From Thermus caldilimi (GTDB lineage Bacteria > Deinococcota > Deinococci > Deinococcales > Thermaceae), in the NCBI RefSeq assembly GCF_004684245.1, contig NZ_CP038452.1:1-64000 (forward strand): 64,000 nucleotides of DNA. The letters are read 5' to 3'. Below are positions 36,529 to 44,225 of the stretch, in pieces. The position numbers and the translations under genes were made by a program. The notes beneath the pieces were generated by a model that worked only from the letters and a program-made list of their open reading frames with translations, did no database searches and was not told where the DNA came from. Position 1 is the first letter of the stretch; every line of letters begins with the position of its first letter.

Positions 36529-37747
36529 GCCAGTCTACCAGTATAAGGCCCGCGACCGCCAGGGCCGCCTGGTGGAGGCCACCATCGAGGCGGAGGATCT
36601 GCGCACCGCCGCCAGGCTCCTCCGGGACCGGGGGCTTTTCGTGGCCGAAATCAAGGAGCCGGGGAGGGGCCTGCAGGCCGAGGTGCGCCTTCCTGCCCTG
36701 GAAAGGGGCCCTGGCCTGAAGGACCTGGCCATCTTCTCCCGGCAGCTGGCCACCATGCTGGGGGCGGGGCTCACGCTTTTGCAGTCCCTCTCCATCCTGG
36801 AAAGGCAGACCGAGAACAAGAAGTTCCGGGAGATCATCAAGAAGGTCCGCACTGACATCGAAGGGGGCATGGCCTTTTCCGACGCCCTGGCCAAGCACAA
36901 GCTCTTCTCCCGGCTTTACGTGAACCTGGTGCGGGCCGGGGAGACCTCGGGCGGGCTGGACGTGATCCTGGACCGCCTGGCCACCTTCCTGGAGAAGGAC
37001 CTGGAGCTCAGGGGCAAGATCCGTAGCGCCATGACCTATCCCGTGATCGTCTTCGTCTTCGCCGTGGGTGTGGCCTACTTCCTCCTCACGGGCATCGTGC
37101 CCCAGTTCGCCCAGATCCTCACGGACCTGGGCTCGGAGCTCCCCCTCCTTACCCGTTTCCTCATCGCCCTTTCCAACTTCCTGCGGGCGGCCACGTTGCC
37201 CCTCGTGCTTTTGGCGGTGGTTCTCTTCTTCGCCTACCGCTGGTACTACGGCACCCCTCAGGGCCGCAAGGTCGTGGACCGGATCAAGCTCCGCGTCCCC
37301 GTCTTCGGCAACCTCAACCGCAAGACCGCCGTGGCCCGCTTCTCCCGGACCCTGGCCCTCCTCCTGCAGAGTGGGGTGAACATCGTGGAGTCCCTGGACA
37401 TCACCAAGGGGACGGCGGGCAACAGCGTGGTGGAGGAGATCGTGGACACGGCCAGGCTCAAGGTCCAGCAAGGGGAGCCTTTAAACCTCACCCTGGCCCA
37501 GCATCCCTTCGTCTTCCCCCCCATGGTGAGCTCCATGGTGGCCATCGGGGAGGAGACGGGAGCCCTGGACACCCTCCTTTCCAAGATCGCCGACTTCTAC
37601 GAGCGGGAGGTGGACGAGGCGGTGGCCAGCCTCACCGCCGCCATCGAGCCCCTCATGATCATCTTCCTGGGCGTGATCGTGGGCATGATCGTGGCGGGGA
37701 TGTTCCTGCCCCTCTTCAAGATCATCGGCACCCTTTCCGCGCAATAA
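36527..37747 (+). CDS. pilC: Type IV pilus inner-membrane platform protein PilC
   Basis: A 406-residue T2SSF/PilC protein, the length of the T. thermophilus homologue. It begins MPVYQYKARDRQGRLVEATI. Two homologous cytoplasmic T2SSF helical domains (about 70-195 and 275-395) are present, each with the FSRQLATMLGAGLTLLQSL / FSRTLALLLQSGVNIVESL pattern, and three membrane helices. PilC is the platform on which pilus ATPases act; in Thermus the same machinery serves twitching and natural transformation. The open frame extends upstream through tsaC but the family start is this ATG. The last 26 bases overlap the EVE gene tail to tail. Confidence 0.95.
   Translation: MPVYQYKARDRQGRLVEATIEAEDLRTAARLLRDRGLFVAEIKEPGRGLQAEVRLPALERGPGLKDLAIFSRQLATMLGAGLTLLQSLSILERQTENKKFREIIKKVRTDIEGGMAFSDALAKHKLFSRLYVNLVRAGETSGGLDVILDRLATFLEKDLELRGKIRSAMTYPVIVFVFAVGVAYFLLTGIVPQFAQILTDLGSELPLLTRFLIALSNFLRAATLPLVLLAVVLFFAYRWYYGTPQGRKVVDRIKLRVPVFGNLNRKTAVARFSRTLALLLQSGVNIVESLDITKGTAGNSVVEEIVDTARLKVQQGEPLNLTLAQHPFVFPPMVSSMVAIGEETGALDTLLSKIADFYEREVDEAVASLTAAIEPLMIIFLGVIVGMIVAGMFLPLFKIIGTLSAQ
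36540..36545 (-). promoter_or_regulatory. -10 element for tsaC inside pilC
   Basis: TATACT on the minus strand, 11 bases before the tsaC ATG, lying within codons 5-7 of pilC. Transcription would start about five bases before the ATG. Confidence 0.5.
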
Positions 37748-38174
37748 GCCTCTTTGCCACCTCCGGGGGAACCGGCATCACGGAAAGCCGGTTCCCCTTT
37801 CGCACCAGGGGGTGGTCCTTAGGGAAGCAGGCCCTGAGCTCCTCCAGGGGAATGAGGGGCCAGACCTCGAGGAACTCCACCTCCACTGTGTACCACCGAG
37901 GCTTTTCCCGGGTGGATTTGGGGTCGAAGTAGGGGCTTTCCGGGTCAAACTGGGTGGGGTCGGGGAGGAGGGTACCCATCACCCGGCAGAGCCCGGCGAT
38001 GCCCGGCGGGTTGGCGCCCGAGTGATAGAAGAAGCAAAGATCCCCCACCTGCATTTGCATCAGGTAGTTCCGGGCCTGGTAGTTGCGCACCCCGTCCCAG
38101 ATGGCCCTTCCCTCCCGTTTGAGGTCCAGGATGCTGTACACCTCGGGTTCGGATTTCAAGAGCCAGTAGGCCAT
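37722..38174 (-). CDS. EVE-domain protein
   Basis: A 150-residue EVE (PUA-like) protein with the diagnostic MAYWLLKSEPEVYSILDL, AIWDGVRNYQARNYL and GDLCFFYHSGANPPGIAGL segments. EVE domains bind modified bases in RNA or DNA, and bacterial stand-alone EVE proteins are linked to RNA modification sensing. The longer open frame upstream (to 38288) is discarded because the family begins at MAYWLLKSEP and TAGACT ends seven bases before this ATG. Its 3' end overlaps pilC by 26 bases. Confidence 0.92.
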   Translation of the reverse strand: MAYWLLKSEPEVYSILDLKREGRAIWDGVRNYQARNYLMQMQVGDLCFFYHSGANPPGIAGLCRVMGTLLPDPTQFDPESPYFDPKSTREKPRWYTVEVEFLEVWPLIPLEELRACFPKDHPLVRKGNRLSVMPVPPEVAKRLIARKGCR

Positions 38175-38181
38175 GCCTCTA

Positions 38182-38187
38182 AGTCTA
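38182..38187 (-). promoter_or_regulatory. -10 element of a leaderless promoter for the EVE gene
   Basis: TAGACT, then TAGAGGC (seven bases), then ATG (38174). Confidence 0.55.
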
Positions 38188-38244
38188 AAGGGGCCTTTAG
38201 CGGGGACAAAGCCCCTTTCTGAAGGGTCAGGGGAGCATAAGGGT

Positions 38245-38727
38245 ATGCGGGGCCTTGTGCTGGTGTCCCTTTTCCTTTCCGCCTGCACCCTGACCCTGGA
38301 GGTGGTCTACCCAGGCCACCGGATCGCAGGCTTGAGGACGCAAGAAACCTACTGCACCGCCAGCAACACCCGGGTGGACTTCGCCTTTGACCTGGAGGGA
38401 AGGCTGGACAAGGTGGAGTTTTTCTGGATTCCTGAGGGATTGACCCCGGACCAGGCCCGCCTCGAGGAGCGGTATGCCCTCTCTGGCCCCATCCGTGCGG
38501 GGCGGGTAGAGGGTTGGTTGGAGGTGACCCCCGAGGGAGAGGTGCAGGCGGTATCCCTTACCTCCTCTGGAAGCCTTTCCCTGAGGCCCCAGGGGATCGT
38601 TGTGGAGCCCCTGCCCGACCGGAGGCTTTGGCTCAGGGGGTATACCGGGGGTCTGGCGGGGCCCTTCGTACCGGCGGCCAACCGGGTCCGCCCGGACTCC
38701 TCTCCCCACTGCGACCCTGCCTGGTAG
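38245..38727 (+). CDS. Putative lipoprotein of unknown function
   Basis: A 160-residue protein with a lipoprotein signal: RGLVLVSLFLSACTLTLE, lipobox LSAC with Cys14 as the lipidated residue. The mature part is beta-rich (VDFAFDLEGRLDKVEFFW, GWLEVTPEGEVQAVSLTS) with no recognised domain. Two further cysteines (in TYCTAS and HCDPAW) could form a disulfide outside the membrane. GGGGAG lies nine bases before the ATG. Its stop codon TAG is the start of the -10 of glcD. Confidence 0.75.
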   Translation: MRGLVLVSLFLSACTLTLEVVYPGHRIAGLRTQETYCTASNTRVDFAFDLEGRLDKVEFFWIPEGLTPDQARLEERYALSGPIRAGRVEGWLEVTPEGEVQAVSLTSSGSLSLRPQGIVVEPLPDRRLWLRGYTGGLAGPFVPAANRVRPDSSPHCDPAW

Positions 38728-38730
38728 CCT
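38725..38730 (+). promoter_or_regulatory. Extended -10 of a leaderless promoter for glcD
   Basis: TAGCCT preceded by TGG and followed by TAGGGC and ATG at 38737. The TAG is also the stop codon of the upstream lipoprotein gene. The 18-base block differs by a single base from the block before the FAH gene at 48975. Confidence 0.65.
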
Positions 38731-38736
38731 TAGGGC

Positions 38737-40104
38737 ATGGGGGTCCGAAAGATACCCTCCCTGGCCGAGGAGGTCCGCTCCGAGCTCAGGACCCTCTTTG
38801 GGCCCAGGGTGCTGCTTTCCCGTTCGGAAAAAGGGGTTTACCGCTACGACGCCATTTTGGTGGGGCCAGAGCCCTTGGCGGTGGTCCTGCCCGAGAGCCG
38901 GGAGGAGGTGCAGACCTTGGTGCGCCTGGCCCGAAAGCATGGTCTTTCCCTGGTGGCCCGGGGGGCGGGAAGCGGCCTCTCAGGAGGGGCGGTACCCGAG
39001 GAGGGAGCCCTCGTGGTGGCCTTCACCCGCATGACCCGCTTGGAGGTGGATCCAGAAGGGCGTACCGCCTGGGCCGAGCCCGGGGTGACCACGGCCAGGA
39101 TCTCGGAGGAGGCCAGGCCCTACGGGCTTTTTTACCCGCCCGATCCCGCCTCGTGGCGCACCAGCACCCTGGGGGGAAACCTGGGGGAGAACGCCGGGGG
39201 GCCCCTTTGCTTCAAGTACGGGGTCACGGGGGATTATGTGCTGGAGCTGGAGTTTGTGGATGCCTGGGGGGAGGTTCACCGCCTGGGTCGCCGGGCCTAC
39301 GACCTGCCCGGCCTCCTCGTCGGTTCCGAGGGAACCCTGGGCCTCATCACGGGGGCCAGGGTGCGCCTCCTTCCCTTGCCCCGGTACCGGGCCACCTTGA
39401 TGGCGGCCTTCCCCGAGGTGGGTGCCCTGGCCCAGGCGGTTTCCCAGGCCATCGCCCGGGGGGCGGTGCCCGCCCGGCTGGAGTTTCTGGACCCCACCTG
39501 CGTGAACGCCGTGGAGGACTATCTGGGCATGGGCCTTCCCCGGGGGCACGCCCTCCTCCTGGCGGAGACCGATGGGGACGACCTCGAGGTGGTTCAGGAG
39601 GAGCTTTCCCTGGTGGAGGAAACCGCGGCTAGCCTTGGAGCCAGGGTGGAAAGGGCCCGGGACGAAAGGGAGGCGGAGGCCCTCTGGCGGGCGCGCCGGG
39701 CGGTGAGCCCGGCCTTGGGCCGCATCCGCCCCAAGCGGGTCAACGAGGACATCGCCGTGCCGAGAAGCCATCTTCCCCAGGTGGTGTGGGAGATTTCCGC
39801 CTTGGGGGAGGCCTATGGCCTGGTGGTGGCCCAGTTCGGCCACATCGGGGATGGAAACCTGCACCCCAACATCCTCTTTGACCCGCGAAGGGAAAGCGAG
39901 GAGCGGGTGTGGGAGCTGGCCCATGAGATCGCCCGGGTGGCCCTCAGGCATGGTGGCGTCCTTTCCGGGGAGCACGGGATCGGCCTCATGAAGCGGGAGT
40001 TCATGAGGGAGGCGGTGGACGAGGCCACCCTCGAGGCCTTCCGCACGGTCAAGGCCACCCTGGATCCCGAGGGCATCCTGAACCCGGGGAAGCTCCTGCC
40101 CTAG
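38737..40104 (+). CDS. glcD: FAD-linked oxidase, glycolate oxidase GlcD type
   Basis: A 455-residue flavoprotein of the PCMH/VAO family. The FAD-binding half has [35 protein letters not shown] and [25 protein letters not shown]. The C-terminal substrate half has [18 protein letters not shown] and [15 protein letters not shown]. Such enzymes oxidise glycolate or D-lactate; the exact 2-hydroxyacid is not fixed. GlcE and GlcF partners are absent nearby, so it may act as a D-lactate dehydrogenase-like single subunit. Confidence 0.92.
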   Translation: MGVRKIPSLAEEVRSELRTLFGPRVLLSRSEKGVYRYDAILVGPEPLAVVLPESREEVQTLVRLARKHGLSLVARGAGSGLSGGAVPEEGALVVAFTRMTRLEVDPEGRTAWAEPGVTTARISEEARPYGLFYPPDPASWRTSTLGGNLGENAGGPLCFKYGVTGDYVLELEFVDAWGEVHRLGRRAYDLPGLLVGSEGTLGLITGARVRLLPLPRYRATLMAAFPEVGALAQAVSQAIARGAVPARLEFLDPTCVNAVEDYLGMGLPRGHALLLAETDGDDLEVVQEELSLVEETAASLGARVERARDEREAEALWRARRAVSPALGRIRPKRVNEDIAVPRSHLPQVVWEISALGEAYGLVVAQFGHIGDGNLHPNILFDPRRESEERVWELAHEIARVALRHGGVLSGEHGIGLMKREFMREAVDEATLEAFRTVKATLDPEGILNPGKLLP

Positions 40105-40162
40105 CACGGGTTTCTTTCACGGGGTTTTAACAGGAACCGGTCTACCCAATAATAGGAGGGCC

Positions 40163-40576
40163 TTGGAGATGGCTTTGAAAAGGGAGGCGGCCCGGGTGGA
40201 GCGGGGGGAGGCACCCTTTGCTTTGGTCCTTGTGGACCTGGACGATTTCAAAAAGGTGAACGACACTCAGGGCCACCAGGAAGGGGACCGTCTCCTCAAG
40301 GAGGTGGCCCAGTACCTGGTAAACCACGTGCGCCAGGAGGACCTGGTGGGGCGCTGGGGCGGGGAGGAGTTCGCCCTTCTCCTTCCCAAGATCTCTGGAG
40401 AGGAGGCCATGCAGGTGGCGGAGAGGATCCGGCGGGGTCTCAAGCGCCTGGGGATTACGGGAAGCTTTGGGGTAGCGGTGTACGAGGGGGACTTGAACGA
40501 CCTGTTCCGGAAAGCCGACCGGGCCCTCTACCTGGCCAAGGAAGGGGGCAAGGACCGGGTGGAGCGGGATCCTTAG
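40163..40576 (+). CDS. N-terminally truncated GGDEF (diguanylate cyclase) gene
   Basis: A 137-residue GGDEF domain starting at TTG after AGGAGG. LVLVDLDDFKKVND, the active-site RWGGEEFALLLP and the inhibitory RxxD (RQED, five residues before GGEEF) are intact, as is the C-terminal ADRALYLAKEGGKDRV. The usual beginning of the domain (DPLTGLPNRR) is not in the product. However, the same frame upstream reads LTGTGLPNNRRALE without an initiation codon. This looks like the surviving end of a longer sensor cyclase, either a pseudogene or a minimal solo domain. The 3' end overlaps tyrA by four bases on the other strand. Confidence 0.8.
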   Translation: MEMALKREAARVERGEAPFALVLVDLDDFKKVNDTQGHQEGDRLLKEVAQYLVNHVRQEDLVGRWGGEEFALLLPKISGEEAMQVAERIRRGLKRLGITGSFGVAVYEGDLNDLFRKADRALYLAKEGGKDRVERDP

Positions 40577-41652
40577 GGCAGGCGGTACCCCGCCTGAGCC
40601 AGCACCTCCCGGGCCCTTTCCCGCTCCTCCCGGCTGGCGAAGCCCAAGCGGATGGCCCCGGCTTCCTCCCGGATGGTGAGGACCTCGATGTCCTTGATGT
40701 TCACCCCCGCCTCCCCCAAGGCGGTGGCGATCCTGGCGATCTGGCCGGGGCGGTCCGGCACCTGGACCACCAGGTCGTGCATCTCGGGAAGGAGGCTCCG
40801 GCGCACGATGGGGAGGCTATCCCGGGTGCGCTTGGCCTCTTCCGCCGTCCGCAGGAGGGCTTCGGGTTCATCCAGAAGCCCTTCCAGTTCCCAAAGCGCC
40901 GCGCGCAACTCCTCTATGGCTTCCTTGAGGGCCTCCTTGTTCTCCACCACCATGTCCCGGCTCATCCGGGGGCTTCCTGAGGCCACCCGGGTGAGGTCGC
41001 GGAAGCCTCCGGCGGCCAGGAACATCAGGAGGTCCCGGTGGGGGCTTTGGGCCACCAGGCGGTTCAGGGCCACCGCCAGGAGGTAGGGCAGGTGGGAGAT
41101 GCGGGCCACCAAATTGTCGTGCAGCTCCGGGGTCATCTCCAAGGGGTAGGCCCCTAGGGCCTCCACCAGCTTCCGGATTCCCGCCTTTGCCCGGGGGCTG
41201 GTGTGCGGTGTGGGGGTCAGGACCCAGATGGCGTTTTGGAGAAGGCCGGCGTGGGCATTCCCCACCCCGGCCCGCTCGCTCCCCGCCATGGGATGCCCCC
41301 CCAGGAAGTGGGGGAGGAGGCCCTCCAGGGCCCCCACCACCTTGGCCTTGACGCTGCCCACATCGGTCCAGAGGCTTTCCGGGCTGGCGAAGGAGGCCAG
41401 GGCTTTCCCCAGGTCCACCAAGGCCCCCACAGGGGCGGCCAGGACGCCCAGCTGAAGCTCCCCTACCCAGGGTCCCAAGGCGGGGTGCACCCGGTCCGCC
41501 ACCCCCAGGAAAAGGGCCTTTTCCAGGGCCTCGGGATCCTGGTCGTAGGCGTGGATCTCCTCGGCCAGGAAGCGTTCCTTCAGCCCCAGGGCCACGCTCC
41601 CGCCCAGAAGCCCCACGCCGAAGATGCCCACCTTGGCGAAAAGGGGTTTCAT
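40573..41652 (-). CDS. tyrA: Prephenate dehydrogenase with C-terminal ACT domain
   Basis: A 359-residue enzyme of tyrosine synthesis that oxidatively decarboxylates prephenate to 4-hydroxyphenylpyruvate. The NAD fold has KVGIFGVGLLGGSVALGL. Catalytic-region segments are LGGHPMAGSERAGVGNA and HDNLVARISHLPYLLA. A C-terminal ACT domain (about 285-359, MHDLVVQVPDRPGQIARIAT) probably binds tyrosine. The frame is open further upstream, but ATG 41652 overlaps the aroF stop by four bases. It is co-transcribed with aroF behind the attenuator. Confidence 0.94.
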   Translation of the reverse strand: MKPLFAKVGIFGVGLLGGSVALGLKERFLAEEIHAYDQDPEALEKALFLGVADRVHPALGPWVGELQLGVLAAPVGALVDLGKALASFASPESLWTDVGSVKAKVVGALEGLLPHFLGGHPMAGSERAGVGNAHAGLLQNAIWVLTPTPHTSPRAKAGIRKLVEALGAYPLEMTPELHDNLVARISHLPYLLAVALNRLVAQSPHRDLLMFLAAGGFRDLTRVASGSPRMSRDMVVENKEALKEAIEELRAALWELEGLLDEPEALLRTAEEAKRTRDSLPIVRRSLLPEMHDLVVQVPDRPGQIARIATALGEAGVNIKDIEVLTIREEAGAIRLGFASREERERAREVLAQAGYRLP

Positions 41653-42683
41653 CCCAGAACCGGTGTGGAAAGGGTTTTGCCCAGGGCCTCCACCAGGCGC
41701 CGGGCCTTGGCCATGAGCTCGGCAAACTCCAGCTCGTGAAGCTGCTGGGCCGCATCGGAGAGGGCCTTTTCGGGCTCGGGGTGGGTTTCCACGATGAGGC
41801 CATCCGCCCCGGCGGCCAACCCCGCCAGGGCCAGGGGGATGACCCATTCCCGCCGGCCTGCGGGGTGGGAGGGATCCACCCAGACGGGGAGGTGGGTGGA
41901 GCTCTTGAGCACGGGAACCGCCGCCACGTCCAGGGTGTAGCGGGTGGCCTTCTCAAAGGTGCGGATGCCCCGTTCCACCAGGATCACTTGCATATTGCCC
42001 CGGGAGAGGATGTATTCCGCGCTCATCAGGAACTCTTCCAGGGTCATGCTCATGCCCCGCTTGAGGAGGACGGGTTTTCCCACCTCACCCACCGCCTGAA
42101 GCAGGGGGAAGTTCTGGGCGTTGCGGGCCCCGATCTGCAGGACGTCGGCGTACTCCGCCACCAGCTCCACCTGGTCTGGGGATAACACCTCGGTGACCAC
42201 GGGAAGCCCGGTTTCCCGTCGGGCCTCCGCCAGGATCTTCAGGCCCTCTACCCCCAAGCCCTGGAAGGCGTAGGGGCTGGTCCTGGGTTTGAAGGCCCCG
42301 CCCCGGAGTATGGCGGCCCCGTGGGCTTTCACGTAGCGGGCGGCCTTGAGGGTCTGCTCCCGGGACTCCACCCCGCAGGGCCCGGCGGCGATGAGCACGT
42401 GGTCTCCACCCGTTTTCCCGGTGGGGAACTCCAGCACCGTGGGGAAGGGCTGGACCTCGAGGCTCGCCAGCTTGTAGGGCTTGGAGATGGGGATGACGTC
42501 CGCCACCCCGGGAAGGGCGCGGAAGTGTTCCATCAGCTCCGGGGTGGGCCCGCGGCCGATGGCCCCCACCAGGGTGGTTTCCACCCCCCGGGAAACATGG
42601 GGCCGGTACCCCACCTTCTCGATTTCCCGGATGACCTCATCCAGCTCCGCTTCCGTGTGTCCCCGCTTCATCACGATCAGCAT
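41649..42683 (-). CDS. aroF: 3-deoxy-D-arabino-heptulosonate 7-phosphate synthase
   Basis: A 344-residue DAHP synthase of the type I-beta group, joining PEP and erythrose-4-phosphate as the first step to aromatic amino acids. The N-terminal ferredoxin-like regulatory domain (1-75, [18 protein letters not shown]) is the feedback module. The barrel has [47 protein letters not shown] and [17 protein letters not shown] precedes the ATG. It is the first structural gene after a Tyr/Phe-rich leader peptide and attenuator, so it is likely controlled both by effector binding and by aminoacyl-tRNA supply. Confidence 0.95.
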   Translation of the reverse strand: MLIVMKRGHTEAELDEVIREIEKVGYRPHVSRGVETTLVGAIGRGPTPELMEHFRALPGVADVIPISKPYKLASLEVQPFPTVLEFPTGKTGGDHVLIAAGPCGVESREQTLKAARYVKAHGAAILRGGAFKPRTSPYAFQGLGVEGLKILAEARRETGLPVVTEVLSPDQVELVAEYADVLQIGARNAQNFPLLQAVGEVGKPVLLKRGMSMTLEEFLMSAEYILSRGNMQVILVERGIRTFEKATRYTLDVAAVPVLKSSTHLPVWVDPSHPAGRREWVIPLALAGLAAGADGLIVETHPEPEKALSDAAQQLHELEFAELMAKARRLVEALGKTLSTPVLG

Positions 42684-42703
42684 CTTGGCCTCCTAAAAGC
42701 CTT

Positions 42704-42728
42704 GGGCGCCCCCTTTTTGGGGGCGCCC
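42704..42728 (-). terminator. Attenuator terminator hairpin (segments 3:4) before aroF
   Basis: On the minus strand GGGCGCCCCC (42728-42719), loop AAAAA, GGGGGCGCCC (42713-42704), then AAGGCTTTT. A perfect 10-bp stem. Its 5' arm can instead pair with an identical copy of the 3' arm inside the leader coding region (42767-42758), extended by TGCGG (42757-42753)/CCGCA (42736-42732), giving a 15-bp competing antiterminator. The U run is imperfect and slightly displaced. Confidence 0.75.
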
Positions 42729-42743
42729 TCTTGCGGAAAAACC

Positions 42744-42809
42744 CTATGCGGACCGCAGGGCGCCCCCGGCGGGATAATAAAAGCCAAAGTAGCGCCCATA
42801 GGTCCGCAT
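42744..42809 (-). CDS. Tyr/Phe-rich leader peptide of the aroF-tyrA attenuator
   Basis: A 21-codon reading frame too short for usual gene calls. It begins ATG 42809 and ends TAG 42744. The peptide starts MRTYGRYFGFYYPAGG and ends ALRSA: four Tyr and two Phe, with YFGFYY consecutive, and no Trp. It starts three to four bases after the predicted transcript start, so it is nearly leaderless. Codons 1-6 form RNA segment 1, which pairs with segment 2 (42767-42746) at the end of the same frame. Ribosome stalling at Tyr/Phe codons 7-12 would mask segment 1 and free segment 2 to pair with segment 3. Confidence 0.8.
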   Translation of the reverse strand: MRTYGRYFGFYYPAGGALRSA

Positions 42810-42819
42810 ATTGCCCCTA

Positions 42820-42848
42820 AGCTTAGTTAAGGGGGAAACCCCTGTCAA
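42820..42848 (-). promoter_or_regulatory. Promoter of the aroF-tyrA operon
   Basis: On the minus strand TTGACA (42848-42843), 17 bases, TAAGCT (42825-42820), predicted start near 42813. The TGA inside the -35 is the stop codon of the upstream VOC gene. The -10 overlaps the small palindrome TAAGCTTA. Confidence 0.8.
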
Positions 42849-43624
42849 GAGGGCGTAGGGGCCTTGGTCCTTGGACCTGAAAGGCGAACCTCTGCCCCTG
42901 TGGGATCCCTGAGGGCCATCTCCCGGCCCCAGGAATCCAGAAGGGTGTAGCCCAGAAGCCCAGTGGACCCTGGGGGGGCTTTCCGCCTTCCTGCCCAGAT
43001 GTTGGCTCCCACGTGGTGGTGGTAGCCATCCCAGGCGAAGAAGAGGGCCCCGGGGTAGGTGCGCAGGGTGACCTCCATGCCCAGCTCGCCCGCAAAGAAG
43101 GCCTCGGCTTCCTCGAGGCTTTCCACGTGGAGGTGCAGGTGGCCGAGGAGGGTCTCAGGGGGAAGGGGGCCGGGGCTTGGAGCCTCGGAAAGAAGCCTTT
43201 CCAGGTTCAGGGGAGCGGTGAACATCAAGGGTCCTTTGGGCCACTCCCCCTCAGGCCGGTCCCGGTAGAGCTCGAGGCCATTCCCCTCAGGATCGCGGAA
43301 GTACAGGGCCTCGGATACGCCGTGGTCCGCCGCGCCCTCAAAGTGGACCGGGGCGCTTAGGAGCTTCCGGGCCACCTGCGCCAGGGCCTTCCGGTCGGGG
43401 AGGAGGAGGGCGAAATGGTAGAGACCCACCGAGGGGTAGGGTCTTGGGAGGGCCTGGGGGTCGTGGAGGATCTCCAGATGGAACCCCTTCCCCTCAGGGA
43501 ATAGCCGGTAGCGGGGTGGGTCCGCCTCCACCTTTAGGCCCAGAAGGTCCCGGTAAAAGGCCAAGGCGGCCTCCAGGTCCCGCACCCTTAGGCTCAGGGA
43601 GGAAAGCCGCCTGGGGAAAGGCAT
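42845..43624 (-). CDS. Two-module VOC-family protein (glyoxalase/extradiol dioxygenase-like)
   Basis: A 259-residue protein with two vicinal-oxygen-chelate modules: LSSLSLRVRDLEAALAFYRDLLGL with ALYFRDPEGNGLELYRDRP (1-125), and GHLHLHVESLEEAEAFFAGELGMEVTL-type repeats (about 160-250). It resembles the CatE-like subgroup of catechol 2,3-dioxygenases. The usual first metal His of module 1 appears replaced (SLSL), while YHFALL, LELY and HLHLHV supply other candidate ligands. The substrate is unknown. Its ATG overlaps the YceI stop by one base, and its TGA lies in the aroF promoter. Confidence 0.8.
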   Translation of the reverse strand: MPFPRRLSSLSLRVRDLEAALAFYRDLLGLKVEADPPRYRLFPEGKGFHLEILHDPQALPRPYPSVGLYHFALLLPDRKALAQVARKLLSAPVHFEGAADHGVSEALYFRDPEGNGLELYRDRPEGEWPKGPLMFTAPLNLERLLSEAPSPGPLPPETLLGHLHLHVESLEEAEAFFAGELGMEVTLRTYPGALFFAWDGYHHHVGANIWAGRRKAPPGSTGLLGYTLLDSWGREMALRDPTGAEVRLSGPRTKAPTPS

Positions 43625-44160
43625 TACTGGGCCACCGCCTCCTTGCCCTTCACCGCCTCGGTGTCCACGCTGAAGCGCACCTCCTCGCCCACCAACACCC
43701 CGCCCAGCTCCAGGGGCACGTTCCAGGTGAGGCCGAAGTCCTTGCGGTTCAGCTTGCCCTCAAAGTGGGCGGCCACGCGCTCGTTGCCCCAGGGGTCCTG
43801 GGCGGGGCCATAGGTTTCCACCTCAAAGGAAAGGGGCTGGGTGACACCCCGGATGGTGAGCTCCCCCTCCACCCGGTATCGTCCCTCCCCCAAGGGGGTG
43901 ATCCGCTGGCTTTTAAAGAGGATTTCCGGGAAGTTATCCACATCCAGGAAGTCAGGGGAGCGGAGGTGGTTGTCCCGGTCCGGCACGCCGGTGTGGATGC
44001 TCTTGGCGTCCAGCCGTGCCTCCACCCGGAGGGGCCTCCCCGCCTCATCGGTTTCCACAAAGCCCTCTTTAAGGTTCAAGGTGCCCTTAACCGTGGCGAT
44101 CATCATGTGGCGCACGGCGAACTCCACGCTGGTGTGGGTGGGGTCTAGGTTCCAACGCAT
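43624..44160 (-). CDS. YceI-family polyisoprenoid-binding protein
   Basis: A 178-residue lipocalin-like YceI protein: MRWNLDPTHTSVEFAVRHMMIATVKG, SIHTGVPDRDNHLRSPDFLDVDNFPEI and GELTIRGVTQPLSFEVE are family hallmarks. A T. thermophilus homologue is known to bind a polyisoprenoid in its barrel. No signal peptide is visible, so it is cytoplasmic. It begins a two-gene unit with the VOC protein under a strong promoter carrying a palindrome in its spacer. A hairpin in the leader abuts the ribosome binding site. Confidence 0.93.
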   Translation of the reverse strand: MRWNLDPTHTSVEFAVRHMMIATVKGTLNLKEGFVETDEAGRPLRVEARLDAKSIHTGVPDRDNHLRSPDFLDVDNFPEILFKSQRITPLGEGRYRVEGELTIRGVTQPLSFEVETYGPAQDPWGNERVAAHFEGKLNRKDFGLTWNVPLELGGVLVGEEVRFSVDTEAVKGKEAVAQ

Positions 44161-44170
44161 TTCCGAACCT

Positions 44171-44222
44171 CCTTGGGCTCGAGGCCCAAGGGTATAGTAT
44201 CCATAGCGCTATAATCTGTCAA
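44171..44222 (-). promoter_or_regulatory. Promoter with operator-like palindrome and leader hairpin for yceI-VOC
   Basis: On the minus strand TTGACA (44222-44217), 17 bases, TACTAT (44199-44194). The spacer contains the perfect palindrome ATAGCGCTAT (44212-44203), a natural repressor site between -35 and -10. The leader then forms CCTTGGGC-CTCGA-GCCCAAGG (44191-44171), whose 3' arm runs into the AAGGAGG ribosome binding site. Confidence 0.7.
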
Positions 44223-44225
44223 GCA

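Noticed and set aside
42684-42840. T-box or protein-binding attenuator before aroF
   Set aside because: No T-box consensus (AGGGUGGNACCGCG) is present; the Tyr/Phe-rich leader frame and three-way stem competition explain the region better.
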